Shown one piece after another: positions 1 through 8,968 of a DNA stretch of 16,380 nt (position 1 is the stretch's first letter; every line of letters starts with the position of its first letter). The notes below the pieces were generated by a model. That model was not told where the DNA came from, did no database searches, and saw only the letters and a program-made list of their open reading frames with translations. Made by a program: the position numbers and the translations under genes. Origin of the DNA: Stramenopiles sp. TOSAG23-2 (taxonomy: Eukaryota > Sar). Location of the stretch: contig LT649679.1 of NCBI GenBank assembly GCA_900128395.1, positions 1 to 16,380 on the forward strand, written 5' to 3'.

Positions 1-561
1 ATAAATATGTAAATTGATATTTCAGGAATATAGATAAATGATTTCATTGTAAATTTATAGTAGAAAAAGGATAAGAAATATATTTTCATCATTTTTTATA
101 TATTTTCGGATATTTGCTATTTTTTACAAACATATGAAAAATAAAATTGGCATTTTAGAAAACGATATATATATATTTCCCATAGTGAATAGTGTTAATT
201 TGTAAGTGTACAGTTTTGCCGACTATAAAATGAACAAATAAAATCACATAAAATATATATAGATAAATATACTTAGTAGTATATATGAAATAAATATAAT
301 TTGCCCGCCACGTGCCCACCACCGGATTCTTGGCGGCTCGCTGCTCGCTGCTCTTCTGTGTGTTGTCTGTGTATCCTTTTTTCTGAATTGATTTGTTTTA
401 ACGCTTCTGTACATACCAGTCTACCTTCATAGATGATTAGTAGTCGTCTATATACACATTACAAAATAATACAAGACTAGACGTACAGTTGGAGCTGTAA
501 GCGTCATACTATTTAAAAATAATTTGTTCTCCTATAGTATAGTATTTGGGCGAAATTTAAG
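1..561. other. AT-rich upstream region of the ankyrin gene with a GC-rich patch
   Basis: I find no gene here. Most of it is AT-rich with short (TA)n runs. A sharply GC-richer patch at about 302-375 interrupts this. It contains the palindrome CACGTG (309-314), which is a core site for bHLH/bZIP-type factors in many eukaryotes, followed by GCTCGCT repeats. It is probably the promoter and 5' leader of the ankyrin gene that starts at 562. The promoter role is inferred from position only. Confidence 0.35.
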
Positions 562-3468
562 ATGGGATGTATCCAAGATGCATTTGCTGATCATTCTTTT
601 GATTGGGTATATTTATTGGAGAAAAAAAGATGGGAGCCTCTGAGGAGATTATTTGAAATAAGAGCAGGGACTGCAAAGCAGCAACATAAGGAATCGGGAG
701 ATTTGCCCATTCACGAAATGTTGAAGTATCCTGGCATCCCGTTTGATATTGTTCAATTATGTTTGAATTGTTATACGGGAGCAGCTCTAATAGAAAATAG
801 TGTTGGCGAGTTGCCGTTTGTAATAGCTATACATAATAAATTGGAAGTTAAAAGGTTACAAATGATTATTGAAGCAAATCCAGCACAGGTCTGTAGCCAA
901 AGATGCAAAGCAGTAAATGAACTGCCGCTACACATGTTGTTAAAACGCCAGAAACCAATTAATATGGTTTTGTTTGAGTTGATATTAAAAAGTTTTCGAG
1001 ATGCAACAAAGCAGACAGATATTTCTGGGCTAATACCATTACAATTGGCGTGTAAAATGAATACGAATAAAAAAATTATTATTGCGCTTACCGAAGCTTA
1101 TCCAGCAGGGGCTGCTGAGACCCTGCCTGGTTTTACAAGTCTCGTTCAATGGGCGTTTAAAACGATTAAAAATTTGCAAGATCAAATGGAAGTTATTTCA
1201 GCATTAATACGTGCAGATCCAACTAGTGCTAGCTATGTTGATGAACAAAATAATTTACCGATTCATTATATATGCGAACGAGAAAATACGCCACTTGATT
1301 TTATAAGAACCGTTTTTAGAGCATACCCAGGGTGCCTTTCAAAAAAAGACGAAGATGGAAATACCCCATTACATAGTGCGGTTGAGACATTAAGTGGTAA
1401 TACAGTCGAGCAGGTGGTAAATATGTTTTTGGACGAGTCAACAAAATGTGCAGCAATCCAAGACGGAGACGGCAATATGGCATTACATAGCGCTTGTCAA
1501 TGTCGTAAACCTTCATCAAAAGTAATTTTAAGATTGATACAAGCAAATCCAGAAGCATTAAAAAAACGTGTTAAAGCAAATTCAAAAGCATTAACGTTTT
1601 TTAAAGCAGATCCAAAAGCATTAAAAAAAAGTGATAAAGAAGGAAATTTGCCACTTCATTCGGCACTGGAGCTTGGTGATGTAATTCAGCCTGATGTAAT
1701 TAAAGTAATGATTGATACGTATCCTGGTGCAGTAAAAATCAAGGATAATGACGATAATACGCCATTACACTCGGCAGTCGAAAATATGCGAAAGTTTGCC
1801 TCGGCAGTCGTTGATATGTTATTAAAAGCTGATCCTGGTAATTATGCCGTCAAACAAAGAGATACAGAAGGTAATTTAGCTATTCATTCGGCTTGTGAAC
1901 ACCCACGACCTACAAATGATGTAATATTAAAATTGATTGAGCATTATCCAGATGGTCTAAAGAAGAAAGATAAAGATGGCAACCTAGCGATTCATTCAGC
2001 TTGTGAGAATAATGAACCGAATGATAAAGTAATATTGAAAATGATGGAACTATATCCAGGCAGTCTCAAAACGAAGGACAAAGATGGGAACCTTGCAATA
2101 CATTCTTTGAGTGAAAACACTAAACAAATGGAAAATCGTGATAAAGTGATATTGACAATGATTGATTTATATCCAGATTCACTTCGTCAAAAAGATAAAG
2201 ATGGAAATACACCTTTGCATTCTTTCATTGAAAATCCATCACAAATAAATAATCGTGAGAAAGTGATTGGTGTTATGGTAAAAGAATATGAAGGTGCTCT
2301 TGCCGAGAAAGACAAAGATGGAAACCTACCGATACATAGCGCTTTGGCACAAGGTAAAAAAATATCAATTGAAGGCATAAAAGCATTACTTGTATATCGA
2401 GAAAGTTTACTTGTTAAAAATGCTCGTGGAAATATTCCATTTCATCAAGCATTTAATATGGCAGGTAAAAAACTTGATGACAAAGCAAATGCAATTTTAA
2501 ATGCAAATCCTTCTGCTATGTTAATTTCTGATAGAAACTGTTATGGTAATTATTGTTATTTCTTACATTGGGCTATTGGGACTAAAAAAAAAGATTTGCT
2601 TAGACTATGTTTAAAAGTGTGCCCAGATGCAGCAAATTGTATTGAAAGAAATCAAAAGACGGCTTTGCATATCATGCTAGATAGCGTGGATAACACATAT
2701 ACAGATGATGATATAAAGGCATTATTAGCATGTACAAAAGCAGAAACGTTGATTAAAAAAGATAAGAACGGTGACCCAGTATTTTTCAAAGCCTTTACAC
2801 AAGCTAAAGATGTTTTGAACAACCGATCTAAATTGATTTTAGAAGCGAATCCAAGCGTACTACTTATACCAAGTCGAAATCATAGAAACAAGCTGCTGCT
2901 TGACTGGGCTATTACTACTGCTAATCTGAAGGTCATAATTGGAATATGTCGTATATATCCGGAGGCAGCTTTAAAAAACTTTGATTCCAATCACATGTTG
3001 CCAATCCATAAAATATGTTTAAACCGTGGCAATTTTGAAGTTTTAAAAGCTTTAGTTGAGGGTTGTCCTGATTTGTTAATAACTGGAGGTAAGCTTTATG
3101 TATCTCTATTCTGTCTATCTTAACCTTTTCCATTGACGCTACTAACATCTTTAAAAATCTATTTCATAAAAAAAGGTGGCAAAAGAAAGAAATCTGGGCT
3201 GCCTATCCACTTTGTTTGTCGAAATGAGAAAAGTACGCTTGATGTTTTCAAGTTAATTCTTGGTGCTAAATATGAAATGGCAAAGAAAATAGCTTCAGCA
3301 TTTGATGGGGAAAAAAAGTTACCACTAAGACTTTGTTACGAGATGGGATTTTCAAAAGAAATTTTAGATTTAGTATCAAACGCAAATCCAAATGCACAAG
3401 AATTTATGTTTGGTAAGATGAGGGATAAATTTCCAACTGGCAATCCAATGAATAATAACCAAACTTGA
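562..3468 (+). CDS. Large ankyrin-repeat protein, two exons
   Basis: I read this as exons 562-3088 and 3176-3468, giving a predicted 939-aa protein. The middle of the protein is a string of ankyrin units, each opening with a D-K-D-G-N-L-P-I-H-S-A-type hairpin and ending in a helix such as VILKMIELYPGSL. Clear units start near residues 227, 262, 302, 358, 395, 434, 470, 505, 543 and 582. The C-terminal third is more diverged: two longer blocks (about 630-740 and 740-850) each carry an ILxANPS...WAI...CPDAA/YPEAA pattern, so a supra-repeat was duplicated. There is no signal peptide, membrane segment or catalytic domain, so it is probably a soluble cytoplasmic or nuclear scaffold. Exon 2 continues in ankyrin style (LPIHFVCRNE) and ends in a polar tail. 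Such ankyrin proteins are often large lineage-expanded families in stramenopiles, from general knowledge. The partner is unknown. Confidence 0.85.
3089..3175 (+). other. Spliceosomal intron in the ankyrin gene
   Basis: The donor is GTAAGC at 3089, preceded by GGAG. A perfect TACTAAC branch sequence lies at 3140-3146, and the acceptor AG is at 3174-3175 after an A-rich stretch. The intron is 87 nt, a multiple of three, and contains an in-frame TAA (3121-3123) that would end the protein at 853 aa if it were retained. Splicing joins ...LLITG to ...GKRKKSGLPIHFVC in frame and restores ankyrin-like sequence on both sides. The splice sites are read directly from the sequence. Use of the intron is inferred. 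Confidence 0.85.
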
Positions 3469-3980
3469 GGGTAAAAATCGTACCTAATTTGGTCCGTATT
3501 TTTTTTTTTATTTATATTAAATATATATCTATGATATAAATAGTTCGTATGGCATATATGATATTTATATTACTGGTATAATTAAAATTTAGTTCGTAGT
3601 TCGTATTAATGAGATACGAGTACGAGTATAATATTTTAAAATACAATTTAATTTATATGTGTGATCAGAGAGAAGAATCGAAGAATGCGAAGAAGGCTGT
3701 GGAAGGCTTCATGCTGTGGACCTTGTAAATGTTTGCCCCACAACAATGTTAGAAATTATTTATTATTAGAATTATGGTGCTATGGTTTGGGCTGCTGTGC
3801 TGCTGTGCTGTGTCCAACGAAGAACACACCACGAAAAAAAAACAACAAAAAAACCAAAAAGAAAAGATCTATTAAAATACTATAAAATACTATTTAATAA
3901 CATTACTGTATATAGAATATATGCATATCTTTTATACTAATAACATAAATAAGACAATATAATACCAAAAGAAAAGAAAC
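3469..3980. other. Intergenic region between the ankyrin gene and the GST stub
   Basis: It begins as the AT-rich 3' flank of the ankyrin gene. Around 3540-3640 there are short GTTCGTA- and ACGAGTA-type near repeats. A less AT-rich stretch at 3660-3840 includes a GCTGCTGTGCTGCTGTGCTG run. The reading frame across it starts only with GTG and has no recognisable domain, so I treat it as leader or promoter DNA for the GST-like reading frame at 3981. I see no RNA gene. Confidence 0.35.
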
Positions 3981-4136
3981 ATGCCAATTGTTACATCTGG
4001 TTCAAATTTAACCTTAGTTGGGGCATTATTTGGTGGACGAACAGAGCGTTGCCAGTGGATGCTTGAAGAATTAAATGTTGATTATCAACATGACCCAATG
4101 CAAGTATTGAAAGGTGTTCCTTCCACCATGGCCTAG
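3981..4136 (+). pseudogene. Glutathione S-transferase N-terminal stub (51 codons)
   Basis: An ATG at 3981 opens a 51-aa frame that ends at TAG 4134-4136. After a short beta-strand-like start (LTLVGALFGG) comes R-T-E-R-C-Q-W-M-L-E-E-L-N-V-D-Y. This matches the first beta-alpha-beta unit of the GST thioredoxin-like N-terminal domain, where an R-x-x-x-W-x-L-E-E-L pattern precedes the second strand. A GST is normally about 200-230 aa. The glutathione-binding S-x-A/I region and the helical C-terminal domain are absent, and I cannot find them before TRAP-alpha starts at 4613. It may be a gene remnant or exon 1 of a gene whose remainder was lost. A donor-like GGTGTT occurs near 4112, but no continuing exon is evident. 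Activity is unlikely. Confidence 0.6.
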
Positions 4137-4612
4137 GGTTTTCTGTCAATTACTATGGACACAGCATTAATAATATCATCAAGCATATACCATGGACAAA
4201 ACTCATTCAATTTAAGGTGTCATCACTTTTAAGGGAAAAGGGAAAAGAGAAATAGTGGAGACCTTTTTTGCTTGAGTAGATGTGAGCCTCTCATTTTGCC
4301 TTGTTTTTTATTAATCTTTTTTTTTTTTCGCTAAACATCATCATAAAAAATAAGTTGATCTCCTATAGTAATTACTATGGACATACCATTGCATTTACAA
4401 CAAATTGTATTAATTGTTGTTGGATGAAACCAAAAAGATAGGGGAGAGAGATAATATAATAAATAGTTTGGATCATGTCGATGTATTTAGAAATAGAACC
4501 AGCTACAGATTTTTTTTATATATATTTGATTAGTATCTGTATTATTACTACACCAAAGGAGAGAGAGAGAGAAACAGGAAGAGAACGTATTACAACGACA
4601 AAAACAACAACA
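4137..4612. other. Intergenic and probable 5' leader of TRAP-alpha
   Basis: No gene is supported. The 14-mer AATTACTATGGACA occurs twice (4148-4161 and 4370-4383), and there is a T-run at 4316-4328. A GA-rich stretch at 4558-4587 precedes the TRAP-alpha ATG. An upstream in-frame ATG at 4475 would add 46 residues that are low-complexity and not family-like, so I read 4475-4612 as leader. Confidence 0.4.
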
Positions 4613-4833
4613 ATGAAATTGAAATTTTTATTATTTTTATTATTTGCATTATTACTTGCAACATCATTTATTAACCACGTTCATGGTCAAGATGATGAGG
4701 ATGAAGACGATGAGGATACAACAACAATGAAATTGAAATTTTTATTATTTTTATTATTTGCATTATTACTTGCAACATCATTTATTAACCACGTTCATGG
4801 TCAAGATGATGAGGATGAAGACGATGAGGATAC
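4604..4833 (+). repeat. Exact tandem duplication, 114-bp period (TRAP-alpha signal peptide)
   Basis: Bases 4604-4719 match 4718-4833 perfectly: two copies plus 2 nt. The unit is 38 codons, so the frame is kept. It repeats the start codon, the whole signal peptide and the first acidic run. With no substitutions it is either very recent or an assembly artefact. Confidence 0.97.
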
Positions 4834-5554
4834 TTATGATGACGCAGCTGCTGAAACTGCTGAAGAAGCCGAGGAGGAGGAAGACAACGACAACATGTAC
4901 GAGCCTGATGCTGGACAAGGAAGCGCTCATCCATTGACCGATATGCCAGAATCCTCCCCAGATGTTCTTACTGCATATGTATTCCCAAAACGATCTATCT
5001 CGGACGGATTACCAGTTGGTGAAGAAACAAAAGTTGTTGTTGGTATTATTAATAATGGCGAACATAGTGTTAACGTTACACGTGCTATGGGAAGTATCAA
5101 CTCACCATTTCAATTTAGTTTCCACGTTCAAAATTTCACCATGCGCGGATACCAACCACAAGTGGAAGTACCACCAGGTGAAGAACGTAACATCGAATTT
5201 GCATTTACACCAAGAGATGATATCGAAGCAGTTGACTTTACTGTATGTTTAACAGTATTTTATGAAGACGATGAAGAAACTTTCAGCACACAATTCTTTA
5301 ATAGTACTGTTAAATTTTATGAACCAAACAAAGGTATGGACGCACAATCCGTATTGTCAATGTTCCTTCTTCTAGGATTTGTTGGTGCTGTTGGATATTT
5401 TGTATCAGGATCACTAATGGGCAAGAGAAAAGGTGTTTATTCCAGTTCCTCCGGTGCAGGTAATGATGAAGAGTGGGTGAATACAGATTTTGTGGAATCC
5501 AAAAGTAGTGGTAGAAGAGGAAGTCCAAAAAAAAATAAAAGAAAATCAAATTAA
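4613..5554 (+). CDS. SSR1: Translocon-associated protein subunit alpha (TRAP-alpha)
   Basis: This is a subunit of the TRAP complex, which sits beside the Sec61 channel in the ER membrane and assists co-translational insertion of secretory proteins. From ATG 4613 it is 313 aa. A hydrophobic signal peptide (MKLKFLLFLLFALLLATSF...) is followed by a very acidic D/E-rich stretch. Next comes the conserved lumenal beta-sandwich domain (from VLTAYVFPKRS to TVKFYEPNKG), with N-glycosylation sequons NVT, NFT and NST. One membrane helix follows (LSMFLLLGFVGAVGYF, about 5356-5403), then a basic cytosolic tail. This order is that of SSR1. An exact 114-bp duplication repeats the signal peptide and acidic start in frame. 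A native start at the second ATG (4727) would give 275 aa with a single signal peptide, close to the family length. The second duplication (5507-5744) starts inside the last codons. Confidence 0.9.
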   Translation: MKLKFLLFLLFALLLATSFINHVHGQDDEDEDDEDTTTMKLKFLLFLLFALLLATSFINHVHGQDDEDEDDEDTYDDAAAETAEEAEEEEDNDNMYEPDAGQGSAHPLTDMPESSPDVLTAYVFPKRSISDGLPVGEETKVVVGIINNGEHSVNVTRAMGSINSPFQFSFHVQNFTMRGYQPQVEVPPGEERNIEFAFTPRDDIEAVDFTVCLTVFYEDDEETFSTQFFNSTVKFYEPNKGMDAQSVLSMFLLLGFVGAVGYFVSGSLMGKRKGVYSSSSGAGNDEEWVNTDFVESKSSGRRGSPKKNKRKSN

Positions 5555-5744
5555 AAGAAAAACAAAAATCATATGGTAAAACAGAATGAAAAAACAAAAA
5601 CGCAAAATATAATAACAAGAAAAAAAGTGGTAGAAGAGGAAGTCCAAAAAAAAATAAAAGAAAATCAAATTAAAAGAAAAACAAAAATCATATGGTAAAA
5701 CAGAATGAAAAAACAAAAACGCAAAATATAATAACAAGAAAAAA
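5507..5744 (+). repeat. Exact tandem duplication, 119-bp period (TRAP-alpha 3' end)
   Basis: Copies are 5507-5625 and 5626-5744, identical and with no extra flanking match. The unit begins 16 codons before the TRAP-alpha stop (TAA 5552-5554) and continues into 3' flank. The second copy repeats the tail codons and the stop downstream of the gene. The TRAP-alpha reading frame is not changed. Confidence 0.97.
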
Positions 5745-6100
5745 GAATGTGCAATATGAGGCATGATGTAAGCAAAGTGTTTTTTAAAAAAAATATTTTT
5801 AAATTTTATTTTTCGTATTTTTTTAATATTTTACTAAAAATTTTAAATATGTACATGTTATCATATCAATATCATAACACAAATTATTTTTTATTTTATT
5901 TTAATTTTTATAAAAACACAAGCTATCATATCAGAGAGTAAAAACTGTGCTACTAAATTTAACCCCCCTTTTCAAATTTTTTGTTATCAATCTCCTTCAT
6001 ATATACTTGGTATTATTGTAATATATTATGCCCATGTATCTTTTGTGTGTGTGTATTTTATTTTTTACATTTTTGTTTCATTTGCTATTCGTAACAACAT
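5555..6100. other. Convergent 3' flank between TRAP-alpha and the EF-hand gene
   Basis: This stretch contains the second copy of the 119-bp duplication (to 5744), then AT-rich sequence with T-runs and a short GTGTGTGTGT run near 6043-6052. Both neighbouring genes end here, so it should carry both polyadenylation regions. No reading frame within it looks protein-like. Confidence 0.45.
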
Positions 6101-8242
6101 TTATGTAAATCGCCTTGCAGATTTCTGAGCATTTCTTTTAATTAAATTTTGTTGTCTTGCAACATTTTGTGGATTGTACACTACAGAACTATGCATATAT
6201 TCTACATCTTTGTCAGTTGGTTCCCATTTATGTAAATATTCGCGTCTACCTCTATAAGTTTTTAAATGATATATAGGATCAGGCTTTTCAGCATCAGATG
6301 GAGCTAAATCTTTGTCAGTTGGTTCCCATTTATGTAAATATTCGCGTCTACCTCTATAAGTTTTTAAATGATATATAGGATCAGGCTTTTCAGCATCAGA
6401 TGGAGCTAATGCACCGTTTGGAGCGAATATAGTGACTTTAGAAGCACTACCACCTGAATTATGCCCTTGTTGATTACGACCCCATGAAACATCATTCGTA
6501 TTAGAATGTTTACCCATCGCATTTTGTATTGCATTGGAATTTGTTGAAAGCGCATCTCCACCAATTACATCTCTACGTGCATTAACATCACGCAATGCAT
6601 ATAATGCGCGAACCATTTCTTCCATTTCTATAGAACCACCGCCATCACGATCAAAAAAGTGAAAGATCATATCAATATCTTGCTTCGTTATATCTATTTC
6701 TTCATTTTTCTCTGCAAATTTACCTAATAATTGACCAAATTCTTCTCTATCTAATTCACCGTCGCCATTAACATCAAATCGTTTAAATGCATGCATTATA
6801 CGACCCATATTTTGCTTTAATACTCTCACTAATTTTGGTGCCAAATCAACAGCTGCAACATGGAATTTATTTTTTCCATGCATCATTTTCACTTCATTGC
6901 CTAAACGTGCTTCTGTATCTTCTTTGATTTTATCTTTATATACCCGTTCAAATTGCAAAAACGTTTTATCCCATTCTTTGTATTGTGGATCTTGTAATCT
7001 ATTTACTAACTCATCGTACCTAATACGACCTTCCTCATCTGTTGCAAATTCAGTATGCATTAATACTTGTATTTCAGCTTTTGTTAACGGCAGGCTTAAC
7101 ATGGATAATATACTCCTCAATTCATCAGCATCTATGTAACCATCATTATCCACATCATATTGCTTTAATAGACCATATAAATGTGAATTTTTTGCCATCA
7201 TAAATTTTTTCCGTAAAAATGTAATTGCTTGTGATAATTTAGTTGCACTGACGTCATCCTCATTGCGTTTAAATTTATCTGACTCACTACTAACATCGCT
7301 GAAATTCATTGTATTTTGTCCTACTAACATACCACCTTCGCCTAAAACATGCCCATGCCCCTCTTGTAATCTAACAGCTTCTAAAAATTCTCTAGAACTA
7401 ACTTCACCAGAATCATCACGATCAAAAAATAAAAAAATGGCATCCATTTCTTCATCTTTTAAATGTACATTTAGCATTCCAAGCGCTCTGCTAATTTCAT
7501 CACGACTTAATGTACCACTACCATCTTCATCCCAAGATTGAAAGACGCGTGCTAATGATGGATGTGCCGCCATCCGTTCTTTTAACATCTTCAATGCTGA
7601 TTCCACTCTATTTTTCCATAAATCGCGTTGTGCATGTCTTCGAATAGTTGATATACGGTTACCATTTGCATCATCCAGGCCTGTAGGTGTATTTCCACCA
7701 GAAACTAAATCTTTGTATGTCATACCATCTAATCCTTTAATAGAACGATGATTTTTATTAGGTGAACTATGTCCACCACCAGGTCTTTTTCCTTTCGTTG
7801 GACTTTGTGAATGTGGACTGGTTGGGCTATGTATTGTTAGCAATAAACTCCCAACTTCTCGAGGTCGTAAATAGGAACCACGATCATCATGTGCTGGGTT
7901 GGGAGCTTTAATACCATACGCCCATCTAACTCCTGCACGGCCGTTTGGTGCAGGTTGTATAGGAGGTTGCTGTTGCCAAGATTGTATGGCTGGGATTTTC
8001 ACTTGTGTTGCATCTGTATTGCGTGTTGGTGGTGCTAATAAACGGACATTACTACAACCCAATGCTTTCCTACGATGCCGTACACCAATACCATGGTCTA
8101 ACTTATCATAATTTTGTCTACCACGTGCTTGATTTGCTCCTGCTTGTCTTGGTGAACGATTTGGTGTAAAGCGCGATTCTTTAATAGGTACATCCATTGG
8201 TACACCACCAAAACCCGTTGGTCCTCCAGGTCTTCGTGGCAT
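6101..8242 (-). CDS. Six-EF-hand calcium-binding protein
   Basis: A 713-aa protein read from ATG 8240-8242. The N-terminal ~200 residues are G/P/R/S-rich and look disordered (RPGGPTGFGG, SPTKGKRPGGG). Six EF-hand loops follow: DEDGSGTLSRDE (~236), DRDDSGEVSSRE (~272), DVDNDGYIDADE (~359), a degenerate TDEEGRIRYDE (~397), DVNGDGELDREE (~488) and DRDGGGSIEMEE (~529). They fall into three pairs separated by helical linkers, the layout of a calmodulin-like sensor or buffer with multiple lobes. The fourth loop lacks the usual acidic first positions and probably binds Ca2+ poorly. No kinase, protease or membrane domain is visible. The C-terminus carries an exact 34-residue direct repeat (PDPIYHLKTYRGRREYLHKW core), caused by a 102-bp tandem duplication, then a basic tail. 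The family and partner are not recognised. Confidence 0.85.
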   Translation of the reverse strand: MPRRPGGPTGFGGVPMDVPIKESRFTPNRSPRQAGANQARGRQNYDKLDHGIGVRHRRKALGCSNVRLLAPPTRNTDATQVKIPAIQSWQQQPPIQPAPNGRAGVRWAYGIKAPNPAHDDRGSYLRPREVGSLLLTIHSPTSPHSQSPTKGKRPGGGHSSPNKNHRSIKGLDGMTYKDLVSGGNTPTGLDDANGNRISTIRRHAQRDLWKNRVESALKMLKERMAAHPSLARVFQSWDEDGSGTLSRDEISRALGMLNVHLKDEEMDAIFLFFDRDDSGEVSSREFLEAVRLQEGHGHVLGEGGMLVGQNTMNFSDVSSESDKFKRNEDDVSATKLSQAITFLRKKFMMAKNSHLYGLLKQYDVDNDGYIDADELRSILSMLSLPLTKAEIQVLMHTEFATDEEGRIRYDELVNRLQDPQYKEWDKTFLQFERVYKDKIKEDTEARLGNEVKMMHGKNKFHVAAVDLAPKLVRVLKQNMGRIMHAFKRFDVNGDGELDREEFGQLLGKFAEKNEEIDITKQDIDMIFHFFDRDGGGSIEMEEMVRALYALRDVNARRDVIGGDALSTNSNAIQNAMGKHSNTNDVSWGRNQQGHNSGGSASKVTIFAPNGALAPSDAEKPDPIYHLKTYRGRREYLHKWEPTDKDLAPSDAEKPDPIYHLKTYRGRREYLHKWEPTDKDVEYMHSSVVYNPQNVARQQNLIKRNAQKSARRFT
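6206..6409 (-). repeat. Exact tandem duplication, 102-bp period (EF-hand protein C-terminus)
   Basis: Copies are 6206-6307 and 6308-6409, identical and exactly two. The unit is 34 codons, so the frame is kept and the protein carries LAPSDAEKPDPIYHLKTY... twice. On the sense (-) strand each copy contains AGGT (6350-6353 and 6248-6251). Splicing between them would remove exactly one unit. Confidence 0.97.
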
Positions 8243-8951
8243 TTTTTATAGATTAAATATAACGTTATAATTGAAATATTTATATGTTTTATACAAAGGT
8301 ATGATGTATGATGTATGTGTATTGTATTCTATTACAGTCTTTGTTTTTACTTTTATTGAAAAAAAAAGGTGTATTAATAATAATAACAACACAACAAGTA
8401 ACCGATCTTATTATTATTATAAACTCATCATCATAATATCGGAGGAAAAAAATAAGGAGAAAGAAGAAAGGAGAGAAGCTTCAGCCAAAATTATACTTGA
8501 TAGTATAATGTTTTCAGTGGATAGATATATTTTGCGAACTCTAAACTTAAACTAAAACTCTATAAATTATGAACTTCCTTTACTCCTACCACAACACCAC
8601 AACACTATAATACCACCGATACAACTAGCTAACACAAAAAAAAGGCTGTGTGATGATGTTATTTGTTATCCTGCTGGTTTTAGTTCATGATTTTCTGATA
8701 TTTTCATCTATCTCTATTATTACTTAGACTTTAAGGTATTATAGACCCATCTAATAAAACTGGCCACACATTATATACCCGACCAATCGTGTATACTCAA
8801 AAAGGTCGAATCTTCGCATAAAAACCTTATATATTTAGTTGTTTGTGTTGTAAAAATAACAAAGAGAATAACTATACACACTATTGACGCGCAGGGAGTA
8901 GCTCTAAGAGAGGCTCACAACAGCACAACAACAGTGTATTAAGTTTATGTA

Positions 8952-8968
8952 TTACCACCTGGTGGTAA
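8952..8968. repeat. Near-perfect palindrome TTACCACC-T-GGTGGTAA
   Basis: Two 8-nt arms are fully complementary around one central base. In the divergent spacer this could be a dimeric transcription-factor site or a small hairpin. The function is inferred from position only. Confidence 0.5.

Noticed and set aside
3661-3885. 74-codon + strand frame
   Set aside because: It starts with GTG, is dominated by basic and cysteine residues with a poly-K end, and shows no domain. It fits leader DNA better than a gene.
4475-4612. Upstream in-frame start for TRAP-alpha
   Set aside because: The added 46 residues are low-complexity, derive partly from a GA repeat, and would bury the signal peptide. The ATGs at 4613 or 4727 fit the family.
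4962-5252. 96-codon frame inside TRAP-alpha
   Set aside because: Shadow of the TRAP-alpha coding sequence in another frame. No recognisable content.
8271-8555. 94-codon + strand frame in the divergent spacer
   Set aside because: It begins with TTG, is rich in poly-N and Y from simple repeats, and lies in the likely promoter of the EF-hand gene.
8800-8830. tRNA B-box-like GGTCGAATC
   Set aside because: No matching A box or foldable acceptor stem at the expected distance.
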